From the NCBI GenBank assembly GCA_037142435.1, contig JBAXAO010000052.1, positions 1 to 7,453 of the forward strand: a stretch of DNA of 7,453 bases, in the 5' to 3' direction. Below, in pieces: positions 1 to 6,699 of this stretch. The translations under genes and the position numbers were made by a program. This stretch comes from CAIMZW01 sp037142435. GTDB taxonomy: Bacteria > Actinomycetota > Actinomycetes > Nanopelagicales > Nanopelagicaceae. Below the pieces are notes generated by a model that saw nothing but the letters and a program-made list of their open reading frames with translations, was not told the origin of the DNA and did no database searches. How positions within the stretch are numbered: the first letter of the stretch is position 1; the number at the start of each line of letters is the position of its first letter.

Positions 1-1853
1 TCGAAAGAACGAGGACGAGCTTCCCAATCAAAGAAAGTTCCACTCTTCTCGGTCACAGCGGCAACGGGAAGAACCACATCGGCCACTGCCGTTACTGCGC
101 TGTGTGCGATTTCCAAAGAAACCACAAAAGTGTTGAGCAGATCCGTGAGCGCTGATGCCGAAATATCGAGTGGATCTACACCAGCGATAACGAGAGCATC
201 AAGTTCACCGCGGTTAGCAGCGACAAGAATTTCTGAGGTGGATCGACCGATCTCGGAAGGAAGGGCAGTTACTCCCCAAGCGGCGGCAACATCTACACGT
301 GCGGCAGCGTCAGTTACTGGGCGCCCTCCTGGAAGTAAGTTGCCGATGGCGCCGGCTTCGAGAGATCCGCGCTCGCCGGAGCGACGAGGAATCCATGCCA
401 ACTTGGCGTTGTATTTAGTTGCAAGAGCGAGCGCTGAGGAGAGCGCACCATGAGTTTCACTGAGACGCTCACCAATAAGGATGATGCTCTTCTCGGTGAG
501 ATCAGAGATCGCTGCAATAGCTGCTGATTCTCCCCCTACAACAACTGGAATAAATTTCGCCTTTAATTTCTTGGTGCCGCGGCTGGCAATGGTTGCAACC
601 GTGGTGATTGGTAATCCGCGCTTGCGCACTTGCTTAAATAGACGCAAGAAAACAATCGGGGACTCATCTTCAGGTTCAAAACCGAGAAGAACAACTTGGT
701 CTGCCTTATCGATGTCGGCGTAGGTCGTGTTGAGGCCAGTAACAACACTAGCTAGGAAGTCACGTTCTTCATCGCTGTGAGCTCGTGCTCGGAAGTCGAT
801 GTCATTGGTACCAAGAGCAACTCGAGCAAATTTGCTGTAGCCATAAGCATCTTCAACGGTGGCACGTCCGCCGACAAGTACGCCTGCACGCTTACCTTTG
901 AGTCCGGCTGCGGCAGCGGCTAGCGCTTCTGGCCACGAGGCGTCGTGAAGTTCGCCATCTTCGCCACGAACTAACGGCGTAGAGATGCGCTCTTTGCTGG
1001 AAATGTATTTAAATGCCCAACGACCTTTGTCGCAGTTCCATTCTTCGTTAACAGCAGCATCTTCGCCTGCCAATCGACGCAAGGTTTTTCCGCGGCGAAT
1101 ATCAGTACGCAACGAGCAACCGGAAGCACAATGTTCGCAAGCCGAAGGCGCCGAGACCAAGTCAAAGGGACGTGAGCGGAATCGATAAGAAGCACCAGTA
1201 AGCGCACCGACTGGGCAAATCTGAACCGTGTTACCGGAGAAGTAGGACTCGAATGGATCTTTCTCGTAAATACCAACTTGTTGAAGTGCGCCGCGTTCGT
1301 TCAGAGTGATAAACGCGTCGCCAGCGATTTGATCAGAGAATCGAGTGCAACGTGCACACAAGACGCAACGTTCGCGATCAAGTAATACTTGAGATGAAAT
1401 GGCGACGGGCTTTTCGAAGGTGCGCTTGACTCCTTCGTAACGAGATTCGCTGCGGCCAGTACTCATCGCCTGATTTTGAAGGGGACATTCGCCACCTTTG
1501 TCACAAACTGGGCAATCCAATGGGTGATTAATAAGAAGTAATTCCATGATGCCTTTTTGGGCTTTTTCAGCAACCGGCGACGTTAGTTGGGTTTTCACAA
1601 TCATTCCGTTTTCGACCGGAATGGTGCAGGAAGCTTGTGGCTTTGGAAAAGCGCGACCATTGATTTCGATATCAACCAAACACTGGCGACAGGCACCTGC
1701 CGGTGAAAGCAATGGGTGATCGCAGAACCGAGGAATTTGAATTCCAAGTTTTTCAGCAGCGCGAATGACCAGCGTGCCTTTTGGAACTGTGACTTCAAAG
1801 CCGTCAATGACGACAGTAATCATTTCGACTTCGGTTAACGCCTCTGGAGTCAT
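1..1853 (-). CDS. nuoG: NADH-quinone oxidoreductase subunit G, 3'-truncated by window edge
   Basis: This is the large iron-sulphur subunit of the peripheral arm of complex I, carrying electrons from NuoF towards NuoI and NuoB. I translated 617 codons by hand and found no stop; the C-terminus lies beyond position 1. The N-terminal 2Fe-2S ferredoxin domain has C44, C55, C58 and C76 (cluster N1b). H110, C114, C117 and C123 form the His-Cys3 site of N5. C163, C166, C169 and C213 form N4. C239, C242, C246 and C274 form the extra N7 site known from E. coli and Thermus NuoG. From about residue 236 the protein is molybdopterin-oxidoreductase-like, a domain that is a relic without Mo-cofactor in this family. 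The last readable part has the family-typical stretch VLPVAAVTEKSGTFFDWEAR. The ATG overlaps the nuoF stop as ATGA, with a weak GGCGGG upstream; the next Met (codon 11) would still keep all clusters. Identity is very secure. Confidence 0.97.
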   Translation of the reverse strand, partial: MTPEALTEVEMITVVIDGFEVTVPKGTLVIRAAEKLGIQIPRFCDHPLLSPAGACRQCLVDIEINGRAFPKPQASCTIPVENGMIVKTQLTSPVAEKAQKGIMELLLINHPLDCPVCDKGGECPLQNQAMSTGRSESRYEGVKRTFEKPVAISSQVLLDRERCVLCARCTRFSDQIAGDAFITLNERGALQQVGIYEKDPFESYFSGNTVQICPVGALTGASYRFRSRPFDLVSAPSACEHCASGCSLRTDIRRGKTLRRLAGEDAAVNEEWNCDKGRWAFKYISSKERISTPLVRGEDGELHDASWPEALAAAAAGLKGKRAGVLVGGRATVEDAYGYSKFARVALGTNDIDFRARAHSDEERDFLASVVTGLNTTYADIDKADQVVLLGFEPEDESPIVFLRLFKQVRKRGLPITTVATIASRGTKKLKAKFIPVVVGGESAAIAAISDLTEKSIILIGERLSETHGALSSALALATKYNAKLAWIPRRSGERGSLEAGAIGNLLPGGRPVTDAAARVDVAAAWGVTALPSEIGRSTSEILVAANRGELDALVIAGVDPLDISASALTDLLNTFVVSLEIAHSAVTAVADVVLPVAAVTEKSGTFFDWEARPRSF

Positions 1854-3154
1854 CGTGAACCCGCCGCTTCAAACTTGGTGGAGGCGATTGGGTCGAAAGG
1901 ACAACCGCCATTATTGAGATGCTGCATGTATTCCTCGCGGAAATATTTGAGTGAAGAGATGATCGGGCTAGCCGCACCATCAGCTAAAGCGCAGAAGGAA
2001 CGACCAGCAATGTTGTCTACGACATCCAATAACTTATCGAGGTCTGCTTCAGTTCCCTTGCCTGCTTCCAGGTCACGAAGAATCTGAACTAACCACCAAG
2101 TGCCTTCACGGCAAGGGGTGCACTTTCCGCAGGACTCGTGCTTGTAAAACTCGGTCCATCTTAAAACCGCACGAAGTACACACGTTGTTTCATCAAAGAT
2201 TTGCAAGGCTTTGGTTCCTAACATCGAACCTGCAGCCGAGACGCCTTCGTAATCTAGGGCAACATCTAGATGTTCAGCCGTGAACATTGGCGTTGAAGAT
2301 CCACCAGGAGTCCAAAACTTCAATTGGTGTCCGGGGCGAATTCCGCCGGCAAGTTCTAGTAGTTCACGCAAGGTGATACCAAGAGGTGCTTCAAATTGTC
2401 CTGGATTGGCGACGTGTCCCGAGAGCGAATAGAGCGTGAAGCCCTTGCTCTTTTCAGTACCCATCGCAGAGAACCATTCGGCACCGTTATTAATAATCGA
2501 GGGCACGCTCGCGATTGATTCGACGTTATTGACGACCGTTGGGCGCGCATAAAGACCGGCAATCGCTGGAAATGGTGGACGCAAACGTGGTTGTCCGCGG
2601 AAGCCTTCCAGTGAATCCAAAAGTGCTGTTTCTTCGCCGCAGATGTAGGCGCCAGCGCCAACGTGGAGAACGAGTTCGAGATCGAAACCCTTGCCATGAA
2701 TATTCTTGCCGAGATGGCCGGCCGCGTAAGCGTCAGCTATGGCCTGTTGTAAACGACGGACGACGTGAGCGACTTCGCCACGAATATAAATAAAGGCATA
2801 GTTGGCGCGAATGGCATAGGAAGCAACGATGATGCCTTCGACCAATACATGTGGATTAGCCATCAAGAGCGGCATGTCCTTGCAAGTGCCTGGCTCGGAC
2901 TCATCGGCATTAACCACGAGATAGTGCTCTTTGTTATCGCCTTGAGGAATAAATCCCCACTTCATGCCGGTAGGAAAACCTGCTCCACCGCGACCACGAA
3001 GTCCGGAATCTTTGATGAGTTGGATAACGGCATCGGGTTCCATCGCCAAGGCTTTACCAACGGCGTCATAACCGCCATGACGTTTGTAACCTTCGATGGT
3101 GAAGGAATCTTTTTCATCCCAGTGCGCAGAAAGGACTGGAGTTAATTGAGTCAT
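1850..3154 (-). CDS. nuoF: NADH-quinone oxidoreductase subunit F (NADH/FMN-binding, cluster N3)
   Basis: NuoF is the 51-kDa-type subunit that binds NADH and FMN and starts electron transfer in the cytoplasmic arm. The protein has 434 residues, a normal length. The glycine-rich nucleotide site GRGGAGFPTG is at residues 54-63. The second conserved block NADESEPGTCKD is at 82-93, and GEETALLDSLEG is at 173-184. The 4Fe-4S cluster N3 ligands are C342, C345 and C348 (SCGKCTPCREGT) plus C388 (GRSFCAL). Two small departures are M94 after KD, where E. coli and Thermus have Arg, and A391 in CALADGAASP, where Gly is usual; neither touches a cluster ligand. The ATG at 3154 overlaps the nuoE stop as ATGA. 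It has the strongest ribosome-binding site of the operon, a run of five G followed by A at 3164-3159, five bases upstream. NuoF and NuoE form the NADH dehydrogenase module together with NuoG. Confidence 0.98.
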   Translation of the reverse strand: MTQLTPVLSAHWDEKDSFTIEGYKRHGGYDAVGKALAMEPDAVIQLIKDSGLRGRGGAGFPTGMKWGFIPQGDNKEHYLVVNADESEPGTCKDMPLLMANPHVLVEGIIVASYAIRANYAFIYIRGEVAHVVRRLQQAIADAYAAGHLGKNIHGKGFDLELVLHVGAGAYICGEETALLDSLEGFRGQPRLRPPFPAIAGLYARPTVVNNVESIASVPSIINNGAEWFSAMGTEKSKGFTLYSLSGHVANPGQFEAPLGITLRELLELAGGIRPGHQLKFWTPGGSSTPMFTAEHLDVALDYEGVSAAGSMLGTKALQIFDETTCVLRAVLRWTEFYKHESCGKCTPCREGTWWLVQILRDLEAGKGTEADLDKLLDVVDNIAGRSFCALADGAASPIISSLKYFREEYMQHLNNGGCPFDPIASTKFEAAGSR

Positions 3155-3789
3155 GAATTCCCCCGTGCAATTTTCAAACCGAGAAGCGAAGGATCTCCGG
3201 CTTGGACACCTTCGCCAGCAAGTCCATCGGACAAGCCAGCCAGAACTTCAGAATTTTCTTTCCAGGTGCGCAAAGATTTTGGTCCACGAGTTGGAGCAGG
3301 TGGATTTCCGTTACGGGCGCCATCAATGAGGTGGCGAACGCTCTGCGGGGTCTGATTGTCGTAGAACTCCCAGTTGACCATTACAACCGGCGCATAATCG
3401 CAAGCGGCGTTGCATTCAATGCGCTCCAACGAAACCTTGCCATCGGAAGTTACTTCATCTTTGCTAACGCCAGCATGTTCCTTGGCCGCTTCGTAAATTG
3501 CATCTCCACCCATAACTGCGCACAAGGTATTGATGCAGACGCCTACATGGTATTCGCCGACCGGCTCGCTCTTGTACTGGGTATAAAAGGTAGAAACGGC
3601 GGTTACTTCAGCGGTTTCGATATCTAGCTTTCCCGAAATGGCTTCAATGCCTTCAGGAGTTACGTACCCCGAAATAGATTGCACATAGTGCAGCAACGGC
3701 ATGATGGCTGAACGCGACCGTGGATACCGAGCAATGATGGAATCCATAATTGCTAGTTGTTCGGGCGAATAAGAATTGGCAGATTTCAT
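3151..3789 (-). CDS. nuoE: NADH-quinone oxidoreductase subunit E (cluster N1a), with C-terminal extension
   Basis: NuoE is the 24-kDa-type thioredoxin-like subunit holding the 2Fe-2S cluster N1a beside the FMN of NuoF. The ligands are visible as C85 and C90 (VCINTLC) and C126 and C130 (CNAAC). An N-terminal helical part comes first (about 8-60, including PLLHYVQSISGYV). The 212 residues exceed the roughly 166 of E. coli NuoE. The surplus is a C-terminal tail from about residue 160, beginning NGNPPAPTRGPKSL and ending near SLLGLKIARG. I recall similar tails in other actinobacterial NuoE proteins, so this is probably a lineage trait and not a frameshift. The ATG at 3789-3787 shares one base with the nuoD stop (TAATG), and a GGGTGGTG stretch inside the end of nuoD may act as ribosome-binding site. 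Its own stop overlaps the nuoF start, which fits equimolar production of the E-F pair. Confidence 0.97.
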   Translation of the reverse strand: MKSANSYSPEQLAIMDSIIARYPRSRSAIMPLLHYVQSISGYVTPEGIEAISGKLDIETAEVTAVSTFYTQYKSEPVGEYHVGVCINTLCAVMGGDAIYEAAKEHAGVSKDEVTSDGKVSLERIECNAACDYAPVVMVNWEFYDNQTPQSVRHLIDGARNGNPPAPTRGPKSLRTWKENSEVLAGLSDGLAGEGVQAGDPSLLGLKIARGNS

Positions 3790-5126
3790 TATCGATCAAC
3801 ACCACCCATCACAGGGTCTATAGAAGCAACTGCTGCAACGACGTCGGCGATAAAACTGCCTTCGCACATGGCAGAGAGCGATTGGAGATTGTTAAAGGAA
3901 GGTTCGCGGAAGTGGAGTCGGTAAGGACGTGTGCCACCATCGGAAACCAAATGCACTCCAGTTTCACCGCGAGGCGATTCAACAGCTGTGTAAACCTGGC
4001 CTGCTGGAACGCGGAAACCTTCAGTCACTAACTTGAAGTGGTGAATAAGTGATTCCATGGATTCGCCCATGATCTCGCGGATGTGATTTAAGGAGTTACC
4101 CATGCCATCTGCGCCAACTGAAAGTTGTGAAGGCCAGGCGATCTTCTTGTCGGCCACCATGACAGGGGCGCCTTCGAGTGCATCCAACTTGTCACATGCT
4201 TGTTCGATGATTCGTAGAGATTCTTCAAGTTCGAGCATACGAATCAAGAAGCGGCCATAAACGTCACAAGTATCAGTAGTGATGACATCAAAATCATAAT
4301 TTTCGTAACCAGAGTAAGGCTGAGTCTTACGTAGATCCCAAGGCATTCCAGTGGATCGAAGAACCGGACCAGTTATACCTAGAGTTACGCAGCCGGCGAG
4401 ATCGAGATAGCCAATCCCTTGTGTGCGCTTCATCCAAATGCTGTTACCAATCAACATCGTGGCATTGTCTTTGAAATTGTGGCGCAGTTCTTTTACGGTT
4501 TCTCGAATCTTGGAGAGAGCATTGTCAGGCAAATCCTGAGCTACTCCACCTGGGCGGATATACGCCATGTTCATACGCAGGCCCGAAATCATTTCGAAGA
4601 TATCCAAAACTAGTTCGCGTTCGCGGAAAGCAAAGATCATTGGTGATAGCGCACCGAGTTCGAGGGCGCCAGTGCCTAGTGCCACCATGTGAGAGGAAAT
4701 GCGATTGAACTCCATCATCATGACCCGAATAACGCTGGCTTTTTCTGGGACATCGTCGGTAATACCGAGAAGTTTTTCGACGCCAAGACAATACGCAGCT
4801 TCGTTGAAAAGTGGAGCCAAATAATCCATACGAGTTACAAAGGTGACGCCCTGTGTCCAGGTGCGGTATTCGGCATTCTTTTCGATACCAGTGTGCAGGT
4901 AACCAATTCCGGATCGAGCTTCGGTAACGGTTTCGCCTTCGAGTTCGAGAATGAGCCGAAGTACTCCGTGGGTTGAAGGGTGCTGTGGACCCATGTTGAC
5001 GACAACGCGCTCTTCTTTGGTTGCGCCGATTTCAGTGACGAGTGAATCCCAATCGCCGCCGGTAACTGCGTAAACGCGGCCTTCGGTGGTTTCACGAGAT
5101 GAGGCATAAGCATCGGTGGTACTCAT
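3789..5126 (-). CDS. nuoD: NADH-quinone oxidoreductase subunit D (quinone-site subunit)
   Basis: NuoD is the 49-kDa-type subunit, related to the large subunit of NiFe hydrogenases but without metal. With NuoB it forms the quinone-reduction pocket. The protein has 445 residues. The N-terminal signature NMGPQHPSTHGVLRL contains H53, and TRMDYLAP contains Y102. By spacing and context these match the His and Tyr that contact the quinone headgroup in Thermus and mitochondrial complex I. The motif GIGYLHTGIEKN (73-84) has Thr where E. coli-type and mitochondrial proteins have Arg, a form I associate with actinobacteria. The C-terminus SIDPVMGGVDR retains the family ending. NuoD is separate from NuoC, unlike the NuoCD fusion of E. 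coli. The ATG overlaps the nuoC stop as ATGA and has a good Shine-Dalgarno, AGAAGGG at 5140-5134, seven bases upstream. Confidence 0.98.
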   Translation of the reverse strand: MSTTDAYASSRETTEGRVYAVTGGDWDSLVTEIGATKEERVVVNMGPQHPSTHGVLRLILELEGETVTEARSGIGYLHTGIEKNAEYRTWTQGVTFVTRMDYLAPLFNEAAYCLGVEKLLGITDDVPEKASVIRVMMMEFNRISSHMVALGTGALELGALSPMIFAFRERELVLDIFEMISGLRMNMAYIRPGGVAQDLPDNALSKIRETVKELRHNFKDNATMLIGNSIWMKRTQGIGYLDLAGCVTLGITGPVLRSTGMPWDLRKTQPYSGYENYDFDVITTDTCDVYGRFLIRMLELEESLRIIEQACDKLDALEGAPVMVADKKIAWPSQLSVGADGMGNSLNHIREIMGESMESLIHHFKLVTEGFRVPAGQVYTAVESPRGETGVHLVSDGGTRPYRLHFREPSFNNLQSLSAMCEGSFIADVVAAVASIDPVMGGVDR

Positions 5127-5761
5127 CGATATGCCCTTCTCTCACTTGGTGCTGGAACTGTGGCGCCTTTGTATTCGATTGGAATTCCACCAAGCGGATA
5201 ATCCTTACGCTGTGGGTGGCCGGGCCAATCATCGGGCATCAAAATTCGAGTCAGTCCTGGGTGGCCATCAAAAATAATTCCGAACATGTCGAAAGTTTCG
5301 CGCTCGTGCCAATTGCTCGAGGCCCAAACTTCAACCAATGAAGGAATGTGTGGATCTGATTCTGGTGCGGCAACTTCAAGGCGAATGCGGCGGTTATGGG
5401 TCATAGAAAGAAGTGGATAGACGGCATGAAGTTCGCGTCCGACCTCTTCTGGATAGTGCACGCCGTTGACGCCCAAACCAATTTCAAAACGAAGTGAAGG
5501 TTCATCGCGCAAAACCAGAGCAACCTCAACGAGCTTTTCGCGCTTTACATAAAGCGTGAGTTCACCTCGATCTACGACTACTCGCTCGATGGAATCGCTG
5601 AAAGCAGGATAAGCACGCTCGAGATCATCGGCGACGTCATCGAAGTAACCGCCATAAGGACGTTCGCTAGAACCAGTTGATGCTGGGCTCTTTACGAGAC
5701 CACTAAAGCCAGATGTATCGCCTGAACCGGTGACGCCAAACATGCCATTTTCGGTGCTCAA
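5123..5761 (-). CDS. nuoC: NADH-quinone oxidoreductase subunit C, TTG start
   Basis: NuoC is the 30-kDa-type subunit that bridges NuoD and NuoB in the connecting part of the peripheral arm; it carries no cofactor. The protein has 212 residues. Residues 1-35 are rich in Gly, Ser and Thr, probably disordered, and resemble the N-terminal extension of actinobacterial NuoC. The fold begins near YGGYFDDVADDLERA. The family signature runs from about E153 to L190: ERETFDMFGIIFDGHPGL, then RIL, then GHPQRKDYPLGG. The start chosen is TTG at 5761-5759, overlapping the nuoB stop as TTGA, with a weak GGA eight bases upstream. This copies the stop/start overlap used at neighbouring junctions. The alternative is ATG at 5743 (Met7), which has no Shine-Dalgarno and would leave a gap after nuoB. 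No in-frame ATG or GTG lies just upstream. Gene identity is secure; the exact start is less so. Confidence 0.96.
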   Translation of the reverse strand: MSTENGMFGVTGSGDTSGFSGLVKSPASTGSSERPYGGYFDDVADDLERAYPAFSDSIERVVVDRGELTLYVKREKLVEVALVLRDEPSLRFEIGLGVNGVHYPEEVGRELHAVYPLLSMTHNRRIRLEVAAPESDPHIPSLVEVWASSNWHERETFDMFGIIFDGHPGLTRILMPDDWPGHPQRKDYPLGGIPIEYKGATVPAPSERRAYR

Positions 5762-6312
5762 CGTAGCAATCCATTCAACTGATGAGTTGGTTTGGCGGCC
5801 AAAGCGGCTGCCTCAACTTCGCGAATAACTTGTTGGCGATTTACGCCTAATTTTTCATTGCTGATTTGTTCGTGCAATTTCAAAATTGCATCCATCAACA
5901 TTTCTGGACGCGGCGGGCATCCTGGAAGGTAAATATCTACCGGTACAACGTGATCGACACCTTGGACAATCGCGTAGTTATTGAACATTCCGCCAGATGA
6001 AGCACAGGCGCCCATGGAAATAACCCACTTTGGTGCAGCCATTTGATCGTAAATCTGACGTAGGACGGGAGCCATTTTGTTAGACACACGACCGGCGACA
6101 ATCATGAGATCTGCCTGGCGAGGGGATGCGCGGAAAACTTCCATTCCAAAACGTGCCAAGTCATAACGACCAGCACCGGCTGCCATCATCTCGATCGCAC
6201 AACATGCCAGGCCAAAGGTTGCTGGCCACAAGGAGTTCTTGCGCATGTATCCCGCAAGTTTTTCTACTGTGGTGAGCGCAAACCCACTAGGTAATTTTTC
6301 TTCAAGACCCAT
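5758..6312 (-). CDS. nuoB: NADH-quinone oxidoreductase subunit B (cluster N2)
   Basis: NuoB is the PSST-type subunit carrying 4Fe-4S cluster N2, the last electron carrier before the quinone. With the start used here it has 184 residues. The N2 ligands are the tandem pair C37-C38 (GLACCAIEMM), C103 (GACASSGG) and C132 (PGCPPRPE). The Arg-containing stretch AGRVSNKMAP (73-82) is also typical. The start is ATG at 6312, giving MGLEEKLPSG, the N-terminus I expect for actinobacterial NuoB. It lies two bases after the nuoA stop, with GGGA six bases upstream. An ATG four codons earlier (6324) is possible and would overlap nuoA. The reading frame stays open to a start at 6435, but that would add 41 residues unlike NuoB and overlap nuoA by more than 100 bases, so I reject it. 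The stop overlaps the TTG of nuoC. Confidence 0.97.
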   Translation of the reverse strand: MGLEEKLPSGFALTTVEKLAGYMRKNSLWPATFGLACCAIEMMAAGAGRYDLARFGMEVFRASPRQADLMIVAGRVSNKMAPVLRQIYDQMAAPKWVISMGACASSGGMFNNYAIVQGVDHVVPVDIYLPGCPPRPEMLMDAILKLHEQISNEKLGVNRQQVIREVEAAALAAKPTHQLNGLLR

Positions 6313-6314
6313 GG

Positions 6315-6674
6315 TTAATCCCATTCCAATCCGCCGCGACGCCAAACATATGCATATGCAATGAAGACAGTCGCGATAAAAATAACCATCTCGACTAAAC
6401 CGAAGAGACCGAGCTTGTCGAAGGTGACTGCCCATGGATAGAGAAAGACAATTTCGATATCAAAAACGATGAAGAGCATCGCAGTGAGAAAATATTTGAC
6501 CGGGAAGCGTCCGCCGCCTGCTGCTTGTGGCGAAGGTTCGATGCCGCATTCATATGCATCGGACTTGGCGCGGTTATAACGCTTTGGACCAGTAATGGCG
6601 GCAGCGACCACAGATATGGCGGCAAAGCCAAAACCAACTGCTCCAATTACTAAAATCGGCACATATGGGTTCAC
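6315..6674 (-). CDS. nuoA: NADH-quinone oxidoreductase subunit A, GTG start
   Basis: NuoA is a small membrane subunit at the junction of the peripheral and membrane arms, equivalent to mitochondrial ND3. The protein has 119 residues with three hydrophobic segments at about 4-27, 60-83 and 90-111. The loop after the first helix contains DAYECGIEP with C43, matching the conserved loop Cys of ND3. D72 and E74 (FDIEIVFLYPW) are the conserved acidic pair of helix 2. It ends RRGGLEWD, which I recognise from actinobacterial NuoA. The start chosen is GTG at 6674-6672, giving MNPYVPILV. An open frame continues upstream to 6755, but it lies inside menG and encodes polar sequence unlike NuoA. The GTG has no Shine-Dalgarno, and a -10-like hexamer lies eight bases upstream, so the mRNA may be leaderless (inference). 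Confidence 0.96.
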   Translation of the reverse strand: MNPYVPILVIGAVGFGFAAISVVAAAITGPKRYNRAKSDAYECGIEPSPQAAGGGRFPVKYFLTAMLFIVFDIEIVFLYPWAVTFDKLGLFGLVEMVIFIATVFIAYAYVWRRGGLEWD

Positions 6675-6699
6675 GGTTCTGAAGTCTAGGGGTTGATTA
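6675..6699 (-). promoter_or_regulatory. menG-nuoA gap with possible leaderless nuo promoter
   Basis: These 25 bases separate the menG stop (TAG, 6702-6700) from the nuoA GTG. No purine-rich ribosome-binding site is visible; the sequence is C-rich (ATCAACCCCTAG). TAGACT at 6688-6683 fits the actinobacterial -10 pattern TANNNT and ends eight bases before the GTG, the distance expected if transcription starts at the start codon itself. At the -35 spacing (inside the end of menG) I see only CCAACG or ACCAAC, a poor match to TTGACA. There is no hairpin or T-run to act as terminator, so transcription from menG could also read through. The promoter is inferred from position and one hexamer only. Confidence 0.3.

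Noticed and set aside
130..453. Plus-strand open frame of 107 codons near the left edge
   Set aside because: It is antisense to nuoG, which reads without a stop across the whole stretch and matches the family to position 1.
2765..3145. Plus-strand open frame of 126 codons
   Set aside because: It is a shadow of the nuoF N-terminal coding region and has no family resemblance.
3202..3627. Plus-strand open frame of 141 codons
   Set aside because: It lies antisense inside nuoE, whose protein is unmistakable. The translation shows no domain I recognise and arises from the codon bias of the opposite strand.
6347..6360. Palindromic repeat CATATGCATATG
   Set aside because: It encodes Ala-Tyr-Ala-Tyr in the third helix of NuoA, residues typical of this protein, so codon choice explains it; no second copy was noticed.
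6313..6435. Longer nuoB with a start at 6435
   Set aside because: The extra 41 residues (beginning MGSHLRQARSL) do not look like NuoB and overlap the conserved end of nuoA. The start at 6312 gives the expected N-terminus and has a GGGA site.
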